Assembly: GCF_932294415.1 (NCBI RefSeq)
Contig: NC_065538.1
Span: 77,203,834 to 77,267,833, forward strand
DNA: 64,000 nt
Reading direction: 5' to 3'
Source of the DNA: Quercus robur
Lineage: Eukaryota > Streptophyta > Magnoliopsida > Fagales > Fagaceae
A program made the position numbers and the translations under genes. The notes below the pieces were generated by a model. It was given only the letters and a program-made list of their open reading frames with translations. It made no database searches and was not told the DNA's origin. Below are positions 39,470-50,957 of this stretch, piece after piece (the first letter of the stretch is position 1; the number at the start of each line of letters is the position of its first letter).

Positions 39470-40481
39470 TGATAGACCAAAAATGTATTGACCCCTCATG
39501 ATGAATTAACCAATTAATTAGCCAAGTTAATTAATTAATTCAATTTGCATGCAATAAACGTGGTACCACAAATAAATCACCAACTAAGTTAATATGCAAC
39601 GAAAAATAAATTGACTCGGTGATTTGTTTACGAATGGGGAAAACCTACACGGCAAAAACCCCATCGGGTGATTTTAAGGTCACTACTCTCGAAAATTCAC
39701 TATTATCACAACAAGCAGTTACAAGTAAATGAATCTCAGTACCTTATACCAACTTACAATTGAACCCATACCCTAATACCCAATTGGACTTGTTTTGTAG
39801 TGACAATCTCTCCTTTCAATGCATGGCACCCAATACGTGACTAACCAATTTAATGTGCGGATCCTAGTACGAGGCTTACGCACTAACTTGAGAAAGATGT
39901 TGGCTGCAAAGTTCTTCAGTTCATCAACATAATGAAGTTCACAAAACTCTTGGGTTACAAAACCCTATGGTATACAAACACAGCAGTTTCTTGAAGAGAA
40001 AGATGAATTAGGGCATATGTCTCCAGTTCATAATATGCTTGTGAAAAACCTTTGTGTCAAGTTGAACTCACTTGCATCAGTTGTGATGGCTCTTAAAACA
40101 ATCCTTATATATATTTAGGGTTGTGAGAAAAGAAAGCCTAAACATCTATACACAGATTGGATGAAAATCAGAACTGAAAATCTGATTTTCTTAAATCTCA
40201 ATAGATACCTTATCTATCGAGCAGCTGTTGAGCATCGGGCTTAAACAGCCCTTTAAACCTCGATAGATACTAGTTGTTGAGTTTTAAAATCCAGCATTTC
40301 TTCACTTGATTCTTGGACAGACTTACATAACTTTAACACTTGAACTTGAAACCTTATTCCTTGAAACATTAAACACATCTTAGATCTACCCAATTACAAG
40401 TAAATTGCGTTTTGTCAAAGGATTAATTAGCTAATTCTATATTGACAAATGTTCCTAACATGATTCACATATATCCTAACA
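39470..40481 (-). repeat. Inner element, right LTR (5' LTR)
   Basis: 1,012 bp, TGATAGACC to TCCTAACA, next to the primer site and TSD TCCAC (40482-40486). Confidence 0.88.
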
Positions 40482-40486
40482 TCCAC

Positions 40487-40915
40487 ATCCTTGCTTTCAG
40501 TAATGGCAGTCACTTTGGGTCTAAAGTCCTCAGTTAAGGATCTAAGAATCTTCCTAACAATCTTAAGTTGATTATAAATTTCACCCAAATTATAAGCAGA
40601 ATTAACAATATCATTAAGTTTAGCATAGAATTCGTCAAACATCCTAATGCTTTCAAATCTAGTCGTTAACTGCTGCAACTTATTAATTTTAACTGCCTTT
40701 GTGCATTTATGCACAATTTGGAGAATATTCCATGCAGTATGAGCAACCTCAACATTTAAAATTCTCTTGAATTCCTCCATAGAAACAACATTAAAAATAA
40801 CATTCATGGCTTTACTATTAAAAGTGACTGCCTCTTTTTGAGATGTTGACCACTCACTAACAAGAGTAGTCAGTTTTTCCCATCTGTATTCAACGAAATT
40901 CCACACTCTTATCAA
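40487..40915 (-). mobile_element. Outer element: gag remnant, upstream part
   Basis: Minus-strand UBN2-type gag sequence (AHTAWNILQIVHKCTKAVKI, FDEFYAKLNDIVNSAYNLG). It ends at the TCCAC target duplication of the inner element, showing that the inner element landed in this gag gene. Confidence 0.75.
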
Positions 40916-41082
40916 TAGATTTCAAGAAAACTTTCATCCTTACTTTCTAGTAGGCATAGTTGTTCCCATCAAAGTGAGGAGAGATCAAAAGAGAGTGACT
41001 GTGTTCTATGACAACAGGGGTTAATGATCAACTCTTATATCAAAAGATCTAAACACAAGAGCTAACTTGCTTTGATACTATT

Positions 41083-41925
41083 TATACATTTTTAGACCCC
41101 TTAAAACAAGTTGTTTAACCTAGTTATTTAGCTAAGTGATTACTTAGACAAATTATTTAATTCTAGGTTAACACAATAATATCATATCATGCAAATAAAG
41201 CGGAAATATAAAGTACATCATGATATGATGACCTAGGAAAACCTAACTAGTAAAAAACCTGGAGAGGATTTAACCTAGCTATCCTCAAGGTAAAAACAAA
41301 TCTACTATGAAAGAATTGAAGTATTTATAATAGAACTTAGACTACTAACATCCTATTTCTACCTTGAGTAGAAAACTTACTGCCACGACCACGTGACAGC
41401 TCTGAGTCCATGGACTACTTCTTTCTTTGACCTGCATCAACCATAAGTTCTCCTACTTGTGACTTTGAGACTCCACTCAAAGGTTTTAGATCTTCTTTAA
41501 TGTTCTTTATGCAGCAATTGAAGAGATCATCAAATTTTTGATGCAAATCTTGATATTGATAACTCTATGTGTGTGTATGAAGGTAAACACCTCTAGATCT
41601 CACAGAAGATTCAACACACAACTCTCAAAAAGATCTCTAAAATGTAGCTAGGATTTTTCCATTTATACTTGGAGTGAAATACAAAACCCTACACTTCATA
41701 TGGGCTTGGGTTGAATTGGAATTTCCACAGAAAATTAAATCTACATGAGTTTCGATCGATCGAGCCTTGCAAATTTTGTCCAATAAATCTTGCAATTACT
41801 CGATTCCAATTTTACATTAAATCACACTTTGAGTAAGCCTAGACTTTATGTTTTGATCATGGTTTGCCAACATAATACATATTGAAGTTCTAATACATTA
41901 GTTCCTAAATTCTTAGAACCTAATA
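41083..41925 (-). repeat. Outer element, right LTR (5' LTR)
   Basis: 843 bp, TATACATTTTTAGACC to CCTAATA, followed by GAATC. Homologous to 20951-21839. Confidence 0.85.
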
Positions 41926-41930
41926 GAATC

Positions 41931-44105
41931 TACTTTCAACTTTAAGTGATCTTAAGCTAGTTGCTTTACCCACAAGTGACATCTGGTAAACTGCCAGATC
42001 AAAGTGCTATCTAGGCAAGTCGCAACCATTTCGTGACTAGCTAGGTCATGACAAGGTCGTGAGTTGCACGATTAGTGTACTCTGTTTTCTGACAATATTT
42101 GGCCATTATGATGATGCTAGCACACACCCTCATAGCTATTGTACATGGCTAGGTCTTTAGATAAGGGTTATTGCAAACTCTAGAACAAAAGTTGAATATC
42201 CAAGAGGCCACTGTTAGGATTAGTGCTCTAAAATCCTATTATATGTTATATATGACATTATGTCATATGTAATAAAGTTGTTTTATTATTATCTAAAATA
42301 ATAGTAATATAAATATTTAGATATTATCATATAGTCCTTGAGATGCATAGTATGATTTATGTGATTTAGTCACAGAAGATACAAATCACAAGTTCTTTGT
42401 AAACTCAAAATCTTAGTACGTAGTCAGTAATGAAATTGGGCATTTCATATGCGAAGACTCTAACATGTCAATTAAGATGATTTGTCTTGATCATGTAAGT
42501 GAAAACTTCTAGTTGATATGTTAATATGTTTTAAGTGTATAAGACATATTGAATTTGATTACTGTGAGATTTATTATTCTATTAACGACTGTCAAATGAA
42601 TAATAAATCTTACGACTTTCATTTACATAAACTTTCGATCATGAGGGAATAGTGAACCTGATTATGAAATTTAAGTTGCTTTAATATATCAAGAGTGAGA
42701 TCTATACAAATGGTCAAAATCTCAGTATGTTGGGCAACCACACCTAATATTGAAGGAATACATATTCTCAAGATGGAATTCATAGTCTCTTTATAGAGAT
42801 ATAAAATATTTCCTTGAGATAAGTTTAATAGGTTTGGTTATTTAGAGTGTTAAGCCTAACCACTTTAGTAAAGAGTTATTAAAGTTTATATTTTATGAAA
42901 TTAGATTTCATAAAATATATATGAATAACTTAAAGGATTAAAGCAAATTCTCAAGGATCAAGAGGCAGTAATTTTCAAAGTGACAGTTACACATTATGAC
43001 TTTGTATTATTACGAATATTTTCATGAAGGGGTTAAATTTAATGAAGTTTTGGGATATAATTTATTAATAAGGTCTAGAGTGCAATTATATTATATAGTA
43101 GTATTAAATATTATTAATGGTAATTTTGGGATTGTCAAGAGTTGACAGATAAATCCAAAACCCATTGGAGTTAGAGTTTTATTTGTCCATTTTTGGTCAC
43201 ATTCCAAGCCACACACTAAAGCCCAATTGGGCTGGCCCAAAAGGCTAACCCAATTAGATAATTAGTTATTTATTTAATAAGAGTTATTGAATAAAGTAAG
43301 TGCCATGTGCAAAAAAATATATGTTTGATTAAAAAAAAAAATATTTAGTTTTTTCTCAAGAAACTTGGTGATTTTCTTGAACAAATATGTATAGAACTGA
43401 TTGAGAGACCACATATCTTGGGCACAATTTGAAATTGGAGTGAAGATTGAAAGTCTTCCCAAGTTCAATCTTCATTTGTTTTGAATTTTGCTGCATCAAG
43501 GTACGCCTTCTTATTCTTTGTTTCTAAAATTCAGATGTTGCATGTTATCTCACATGAATGAAGTAAATCCATTTATTTCCGCTGCATGTTTTTTGTATGA
43601 GATACAAAACTGTATTTTCATGTATTTTTCCAACAGTCACCTCTCATAAGAGAAGAGAGAATTGTTGGTTATTGAGTAAAAACACTCCACATCTCTTTTC
43701 CATCTCTTTCAATCCTTGATTGAGATGTGAATTCCTTTCATTCCACCTATTCACAGTCCTTGTGAGTTGTGGTGAAGGTTCTTGAAAATTTCAAAAGCCA
43801 AATTCAAAATCCAATCTATTTGGTAGTGTTTCCATTGGTACTTCAATGGAAGGTTTCCAGTAAGCTAAAGGGAGAAAGGGCGGAGAAGCCAGTTGCTAGC
43901 TGGAGCTTGGAGAGCTCAAGTACATTTAAGCTTATGGGCTTGGAGGATATATAATATTCTACTGTACTGCAACTGTCTTGTCAAGTGGAGTTTTTCAACG
44001 GTGTGGTTAGGAGAAAAGTTTTTCCGCCCAAGTTTTGGGTTTTTCTCTTCCTAAACAGTTCTTAGTGTTCAACTGTATTTTGCATGCTTTTACTATTTTC
44101 CATAT
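41931..44105 (+). mobile_element. LTR-like repeat remains, interrupted by a solo LTR
   Basis: The stretches 41931-42206 and 43641-44105 flank the solo LTR at 42212-43635 and look like U3 and R/U5 parts of an LTR. They share GCTTGGAG..CTCAAGTACATT- and CTTGGAGG-type blocks with the repeats at 46.9-48.4 kb, and the segment ends GCTTAACA. It may be one LTR that also hosted the outer element. The left edge and target duplication are not established. Confidence 0.45.
42212..43635 (+). mobile_element. Solo LTR, Copia-like
   Basis: TGTTAGGATTAGTGCTC to TTCCAACA, 1,424 bp, flanked by GCCAC (42207-42211) and GTCAC (43636-43640), a target duplication with one mismatch. Related to the fragment at 11869-12600. 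Orientation is inferred. Confidence 0.75.
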
Positions 44106-44526
44106 TGCTTAACAATTTACTAGAAGAAGAAGTTTTATTTGGTCATTTAACACCAATTTTATTCTCTCCAATGTTGATCCATATTCTCATTGTAAAGTTG
44201 TGATTTTCAACTATGTTTTGTTGGTATTAATTCTGTGTCAAATTTGATTGTAATTAGTCAATTATTTCTCTGTATGTTTATGGGATTTAATGTAAGGGTG
44301 GAGTGTGAGAGTTTAGTGAAAATTTGTGAAGAGCAGTGAAGTTTACGACTTGCTCGTGATTGGCTCGCAAGTGGACAACCCGCGAAAGGTTACATGAGAA
44401 GCATATGTTGGAAGCTGAATAGTCAAGTGCTAGGAGGAATTTCACGAGTCATTTCGCGAGTGGACCAACTCACGAGATGACTTGTGAAACTCACTTCTTA
44501 GATGTTTTTAAATGTGCTTTCCTATT

Positions 44527-46859
44527 TGAAAGTTCAAAAACGTGTATAAAAACACTTTTGAACGTTTAGACCCCCAAAAACCAACTTAACCAACACAAGC
44601 AATATGTTAAACAACTAGTGTGCGGAAACTTAACATATGCTACAATATGAAATTGGTTAAACAACTATCTAAGCCATAACAAAATAAACCACAGCAGATA
44701 ATGTAAAGGCAGAGATAGAGAGGAAGGAAGATGCAAACACAGAGATAACACCCGGATGTGTTATCGAAGAGGAAACCGAAGACCTCGGCGAAAAACCTCT
44801 CCGCCGCCCTCCAAGCGGTAATCAATCCACTAGAAAATACAGTTGGGATACAAGGACAGCAATAGACCCTCCAAGCCTAATCTACCCAATGCACCTAAGC
44901 CCTCCAAGCTTCTTGCTCCAACGAGGTTGCGCCGAACCTTTTTCTTTTCTAGCTTTCCGGATTCCGCTACTACACCGTAGCATCAACCAATGAATATTGG
45001 CTCCTTCCTAACTGCTTCCCAGAACTCCAAACCATGGTTTTGAAATCCGGACCGGACCGTACGGTCCGACCGGAAAAACCTTCAACCGTTCATCTTTACG
45101 GTTCTTTTAACTCTAAGAACCGTTCTATGTGAAAAATGCATGAAACCGCTCGAACCGCGGTCAAACCGTACGGTTCTGAGAACCGTGACCGGTTTTAGAG
45201 GTTCGCACGGTTCCATTTTTTTACTCTATTTGGCCGGAAAATTGATCTCAGTCCATAAAGAATTTGAATATAAAAAATACAAAAACAAATTGCGAGAGAG
45301 AAAAAGAAAACAGAGAGCGGGTATTACGGCTCAGGCCAAGCTCTTAAAAAAAAAAAAAAGCACCTAACCCATCGCAGACAGCACAGCTCCTTCTTCTTCT
45401 TTGTTTCTTTACTACTTCTTTCGTTCTTCTTGGTCTCCTGCCTTCAGTTTAAGTAGATGACTTCTTTCAACATTATTTTTGCTTTTTAGTTTGGTGAGCC
45501 TAGCACGTGTGACATGACAAAGTCTTGGAAATGACAAAAATGAGTTTTAAAGTTTCTGACTCATCCCCTTTCCAACGTGAATATTAACCGGACCTTGATA
45601 CAATGCATCCATCTATTCTTTACAACCACATGCCATAAATATAGTCAAGTAAAGTATGTAGGCTAGGCTTGAATAGGCTTTGAAGATGATTGACAGCTTG
45701 CTTTCTGTCAACCACTATTTTTAAAATTTCATTGGGCTACTTATTTAATCAATTTTGTATAGCTTTAAGTATCTATCCGGCCACTTCTCTAGCTTTTGTT
45801 TATTTTTTTATTTTAAATTTTCATAAAGAGTTGAATATTCAAATGGGCTTTGGCATAAAACAATTGAGTGGATGGTCTAATGGGCTTGAGCATAACCTGA
45901 GATAATTTAAACATAAACTCTTATAAAAAGGTTTTAAAAAAAAGTAAAATATTGAGTTTTATCAAACAATATTTATGTTTGCTTAAGATTTCATATTTTT
46001 TATTTGCCTTATGAAAGTTGTGGTATAAAAAAGACATTTAAAAATTAGATCTTTATTTTTATTTAGACTATTTTAGTTCATTTTTCTACTTATATTAATT
46101 TAATATATTAATTCATATTTTAAATAATTATTAAATTAATTATGACGTCATCACGGTTTGATCTCGGTTCGACCTCGGTTCGACCTCAAAACCCTTGAAC
46201 CTCTCCCTTTTACGGTTCAATGAACGGTCCGGGTCTGAAAACCTTGCTCCAAACGACTGTCTCACAGAGATGATAATGGTGAGAACCAGGTTTGGTATAA
46301 AGCCTCTCAAGGATTTGACAATGGAGAGGAAGAGAGTGAGGGATTTTGATGAGACTCTAAGGTAGAGATTGTGGGTAAAACAATCTGGTTTTTCTTTAGG
46401 GTTTCTCTCTCAAAATTCTCTCTGGAAGCTCTCTTTCAATCGTGGGTTAAAAGGGTATTTATACTGGAGTGAAGAGGAATGCGAAACGTCAGGTTTTTCC
46501 AAAACAGGGGTAGCTCGCGGCTTGACCTCGCGGCTTGACTAAGTCGCGAGTTCCAGTCGCGAGTTAACCGTATGGCCAGTTGTCCTGTTTTGTCCTGTAG
46601 TGCTCCAGCTAGCATGACTGTTCATCTTCCAGCATGCTTGGCACGTGTGCATCTTCTGGCGGGTTGAAGCCGCGAGTCCACCCGCGAGTCCCAGCCGCGA
46701 CACTCTGTTTTCTTGCACACTCTTGAGCAATCTTCACAGTATCTCACTCACTACCCTTACAACAATCCCACCTAAATACAGGGTTACTAAATGCTGAATT
46801 ACAAGCAAATTTGGTACGAAATAAAGCCAATTAGATGGTTGAATAAATTCAACCTTACA
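44527..46859 (-). mobile_element. Solo LTR, family S, copy 2 (with hAT insertion)
   Basis: Same family as 2679-3787: TGAAAGTTC to CTTACA, flanked by CTATT (44522-44526, 46860-46864). Without the hAT insertion it is 1,111 bp, against 1,109 bp for copy 1. Some CGCGAG motifs are conserved at 46514-46562 and 46670-46700. Confidence 0.88.
45033..46246. mobile_element. Non-autonomous hAT transposon
   Basis: CTCCAAAC is repeated on both sides (45025-45032 and 46247-46254), the 8-bp duplication of the hAT superfamily. Terminal inverted repeats are CATGGTTTTGAAATCCGGACC and (reverse strand of the right end) CAAGGTTTTCAGACCCGGACC. The sister LTR at 2679-3787 has the empty site (ATCCAAAC at about 3176-3183), proving the insertion limits. 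The subterminal regions are rich in ACCGG / CGGTTC motifs. There is no transposase. Confidence 0.92.
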
Positions 46860-48811
46860 CTATTTTCTTTACCTATACTATATAAGCCCACATTACCCAC
46901 GAAATTATAAGGATACTTTCAGAGAGAAAACCTTAGAAATACACTTGAGAGTTAGAGATTGTAAACCTACAATCATTTACACAATTTCTCTTAGTTTTCA
47001 TCTACTCCTATTTCTCAAATTACAAATCCTTGAGAGCTTGTTAGTCCAAATACTTACCTCACCCAATCTAAGTGTTGAGAATTGTTTTGGTGCATGTGGG
47101 AAGCACTAGAAGAAACTATTGATTAGCAGATGCAATTTGGAGCTAATTGCAGGATCTAGGTAATTAGTGAAGACAGGACTCGATGAAGTTCGTTGGGAGC
47201 TGGAATTCGGAGGGCTCAAGTACATTGGGTAGATTAAGCTTGGAGGGTCTTTTTGATATCCTTATACTCCAAATTTATTCACTAGTTGATCATTTTGGTT
47301 TGGAGGGCCTTCAGTTTCCTTTTCGATAACTCGTTTCTGTGGTATCTTATTTTCGCATCTCTCTTCCCTTACTTTTTATACTTTACATTTATTGTTTATT
47401 GTTTATGATTATGCAGTATAGAGTTGTTTCAATTTATTGTTTTTAATAAAATTGTGATTTACAACTATATTTTTTGTTGGCTTTAATTTCGTGTCAAATT
47501 TGATTGTATTTTTGTTTAATCATTTCCTTATATTTTTTATGGGATTTGATGTAAGGTTTGAGTGTGAGAGCTTGGCAAAGATTTGTGAAGAAGGTGAATT
47601 TGTAGTTAGCTCGCGAGTGGACAACCCGTGAAAGGCCACGTGAGAAGCACATGCTGAAATCTAAACAGTCTCATGCCAGGCTGGATTTTGCGAGTTACTT
47701 CACGACTCAGGCCAAGTCGTGAGTGACCCGCAAAACTCACTACCTGAAAATTTTAAAGTGTGTTTTCCTCATTTCTTTACCAACACTATATAAGCCCATA
47801 TTACCCATGAAATGGTAAGGAGTTTTTCCAAGGAACTTTTGAGAGAGAAAACCTTAGCAATACACTTAAGAGTTAGAGATTGTAAACTCACAATCATTTA
47901 CACCATTTCTCTTAAATTTTCCTCTACTCCTACCTTTCCAATTACACATCCTTGAGAGGTTCATAGCCCAAACACTTACCTCACCCAATTTGAGTGTTGA
48001 GAGAAGTTTTGGTGTGTGTGGGAAGTATTGGAAGAAGCCATCGATTGGTGGATGCAATTTGGAGCTAACTGCGGGATCCAAATAACTAGTGAAGATACAG
48101 CTTGGTGAAGCTCGTTGGTAGTTGGAACTTAGAGGGTTTAAGTACATTGGGTAAATTAGGCTTGGAGGGTCTTTTTGATATTCGTGTAGTCCAACTTTAT
48201 TCACTGGTGAATTGATTTCGGCTTGAAGGGCCAGGGAGAGGTTTTTTGTTAAGTACTTCGGTTTTCATTTCAATAGCACGTCTCGGTGTTATCTTGTGTT
48301 TGCATCTCTCTTCCCTTATTCTTTAAGCTTTATATTTTTGTTATTGCTTGCTTATGGTTGTGGCTTAGAGAGCAGTTCCGATTATTGCGTATCATTTATT
48401 CTTGTTCCGCACTTAAATAAATTAGAGTAAAAGCAATTAAGCCGTAATTTAAAATTTGGGGTTTAAACAAGTTATAGTGTTTTACATTATTTGAGCTTTC
48501 ACGCTTCATTTACTCTTATTCCATGCTTAATTAAGTAGAGCAAAAACAATTGAACCATAAATTTAAAATTGGGGGTCCAATTAAGTTATAGTGTTTTACA
48601 TTGTTGAGCTATCACACCTAACACACCGATCATAATTTTTTATGACTTCAACAATTGGTTATTGAGTGCAGCCACCTCAACAGCTATAGCTCAATGAAAA
48701 AGAAATCATAAAATTATTGAATCATAGACTTATTCCTTCGTTTTTTAAATTCAGTCAGCAAATTGCCATGTGATGACAGCATTTCCTCGAAATCTACTGG
48801 TTTAGGTTCGA

Positions 48812-48818
48812 TATAAAA
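48812..48818 (+). promoter_or_regulatory. TATA box of peroxidase B
   Basis: TATAAAA 65 bp before the ATG, in the same context as for copy A. Confidence 0.7.
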
Positions 48819-48882
48819 TCGCACATACGTTGCACAGTATCTCTGAACCAAAACTAAACATTATCAGCTTTCTCTTCACGAT

Positions 48883-50190
48883 ATGGCTACATCAAATCTT
48901 TTCACTTCTTTCTTTCTCTGTTTCGTGTTTGTATTTTTTATCCTAGACACCGCAAATGCGCAGGGACTAAAAGTAGGTTTTTATGCAAAGACATGCCCAG
49001 AAGCCGAGATCATTGTTAAAAAGGTTATAGCTCAAACTATATCAGAAGCACCTTCACTTGCTGGCCCTTTGCTGAGAATGCACTTCCACGATTGTTTCGT
49101 TAGGGTACGTTACTGAATGTCTCATATTTATTTTGTAGCATTTTGTTTGCCCTCGCAGAATTTTATTTTATTTTAACACTAATGGCTTTGTCTATAGGGT
49201 TGTGAAGGCTCTGTGCTTTTGAATTCTTCAACAAAACAAGCTGAAAAAGACGCAGTTCCAAATCTTAGCCTTCGGGGATTTCAAATTATCGATAGAGTCA
49301 AGTCTGCAATAGAAAAGGCATGCCCTGATGTAGTTTCATGTGCAGACATCGTGGCTTTAGTAGCTAGGGATGTGGTTGCCGCGGTAATAAAAAAAATTAT
49401 CCTTCCAATTAATTTGATAATAAATTTAGTGTTTCTTGTAACATAATATATAATTATATGGAATTTATAATTCTTTCAGAGTAAGGGACCATCCTGGGAA
49501 GTTGAAACTGGAAGAAGAGATGGAAGAATCTCAAACTTGACAGAGGCCCTGCTAAATCTAATTCCGCCATTTACTAACATTACTACATTGAAAAATGATT
49601 TCCTACAAAAGGGTCTAAGTGTAAAAGACCTAGTAGTGTTATCAGGTACTTAAACACCAAGCAATATTATTATTGTTAATTTTATTGTGAAAAATTATAG
49701 TTTTTAGTAAAAAAAAAGTGTATATTTACTTAGAAATGCGACTAATTTAATTAGTTGTTTTGTTATTAATTCAGGTGGACACACAATTGGGACTTCTCAC
49801 TGCTCTTCCTTCACTAACCGTCTTTACAACTTCACCGGAAAGGGCATCGTGGGCGATGCCGATCCTACATTGGATCCCAACTATGTTTTAAGATTGAAGA
49901 GCAGATGCAAGCCAAACGATGTGACTACACTGGTAGAAATGGATCCAGGAAGCTTCAAGACATTTGATGAAGATTACTACACTCTTGTGGCTAAGAGAAG
50001 GGGTCTCTTCCAATCAGATTCAGCTCTTCTTAATGATCCTGAGACAAAAGCATATGTCAAACTTCAAGCCACTACTCATGGATCTACTTTCTTCAAAGAC
50101 TTTGGAGTATCAATGGTGAATATGGGTCGGATTGGAGTTCTCACAGGAAATGCTGGTGAAATCAGGAAACAATGCAGCAGGGTGAACTAA
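48883..50190 (+). CDS. Class III secretory peroxidase, PER27-like (copy B)
   Basis: Secreted haem peroxidase, the duplicate of 19018-20329. Exons 48883-49104, 49198-49383, 49480-49645 and 49775-50190, with exon lengths identical to copy A (222, 186, 166, 416) and 329 residues. Signal peptide ends about ANA|QGLK. Distal site [12 protein letters not shown] and proximal LSGGHTIG are intact, as are the eight cysteines. Notable change: GCEGSVLL in place of GCDGSVLL, so the Asp that helps bind the distal calcium is Glu here. Exon 4 differs from copy A by only about six bases, exon 1 by about nineteen. LTR-like repeats occupy the sequence from about 260 bp upstream of the ATG. Confidence 0.94.
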
Positions 50191-50610
50191 TTAAGGACTA
50201 GGAAATTATACCTAGCTAGGAGCAGAATTGCAAGAAGTTTCCTGCATTGTCACGGTTGTAATTTTAAATAAACTTGGGTTGCTCAATGTTATATGAGCTT
50301 TATTATTATTGTTTGGTCATTCCAAAATTAAATTTCAGAATAAAATTTCTTTTTTGATTGGTTTTTGAAGTCTTCAAATTTGTGTATAGCCTTTTTTCTC
50401 ATGTGGGTTTTTCAACTTGGCCATTGCTTGTGGGCACAAAAAGTCACAAGATTCTTCATGCATTATTTACCAATTTTATGCCTAAATAAATTCAACTGTA
50501 TAATAAGAACTCTTTGAATCTAACTGCCCAATTTTATTTATTTTTGGATAATAAATTTAATTTGAAGAAGGGGAGTGGGGACGTAAATTTATCAACTTTT
50601 GTCTGATTAA

Positions 50611-50925
50611 CTGCATTTGAACTGACAACAAATATGTTTAATCTGCGTGGTTGAGCTAAAAAGTTTATTTATTTATTTGGTGATCAATAAGTAATTTCTT
50701 TAGAGAAGATAAAGATACAAGTTGTGGATTAGAACCCTTTCAATTACAATAGAAATGGACTCGTATCCATTTTATAATCATGGTTTAGTTTTCAGGCATC
50801 TAAGGGTTTATAATTTGTGATATATATAGTTTAAAATTCCATTCAAGTAAATAAAAAAGCCCAACCAGATAACCACTACCGTTGTTTCTTTAGACATAAA
50901 TTAGCGGTTAAAATTGTCTTAATGA

Positions 50926-50957
<32 letters not shown>

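Larger units (their letters stand above)
31405..40481 (-). mobile_element. Inner non-autonomous Copia-like LTR element, nested in the outer gag
   Basis: LTRs at 31405-32410 and 39470-40481, TSD TCCAC at 31400-31404 and 40482-40486. On the minus strand a good initiator-Met primer site (TGGTATCAGAGC, about 39458-39469) follows the right LTR, and a purine tract (AAAGGGGAAAAT, about 32411-32423) precedes the left LTR. Contents in order: gag, a TRIM array insertion, a non-coding region, a PF20167-like gene and a tandem duplication. No polymerase genes were seen. It is broken at several points. LTR divergence is about 12% over the first 270 bases by eye. Confidence 0.87.
20951..41925 (-). mobile_element. 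Outer non-autonomous Copia-like LTR element, nested host
   Basis: LTRs at 20951-21839 and 41083-41925, target duplication GAATC at 20946-20950 and 41926-41930. Read on the minus strand, an initiator-Met-type primer site (TAGTATCAAAGC-like) follows the right-hand LTR and a purine tract (about 21840-21860) precedes the left-hand LTR. Inside are a Copia-type gag with zinc knuckles and a gene for a putative plant transposon protein (PF20167-like). No reverse transcriptase or integrase was seen. Removing the CACTA and inner LTR element leaves about 7.3 kb. It is broken at many points. The LTRs differ by roughly one base in ten by eye, so the insertion is old. Confidence 0.85.
44187..48620 (+). mobile_element. 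Tandem LTR-like repeats in the peroxidase B promoter region
   Basis: Two units in tandem: one from about 44197 to 47448 (about 0.9 kb after removing the solo LTR), and one from about 47450 to about 48360. They share GTTGTGATTT(T/A)CAAC, GCTCGC(A/G)AGTGGACAACCC, a TATATAAGCCCA TATA-like site and a TTGGAGGGTCTTTTTGATAT block. A further direct repeat of about 110 bp (48399-48620) follows. This may be an LTR pair lacking an internal region, or duplicated LTRs. TG and CA ends are plausible (TGTAAAG near 44191, AACACA near 48617), but no target duplication was confirmed. Confidence 0.6.
44107..50610 (+). repeat. Duplicated segment B (peroxidase unit, interrupted)
   Basis: Homologous to 18676-20800. 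Promoter homology runs 44107-44186 (against 18676-18760), stops where LTR-like sequence enters, and resumes at about 48625 (against about 18768) to about 50600. Confidence 0.75.

Noticed and set aside
43274-43468. Small minus-strand gene
   Set aside because: Lies within the solo LTR 42212-43635 and has no motif.
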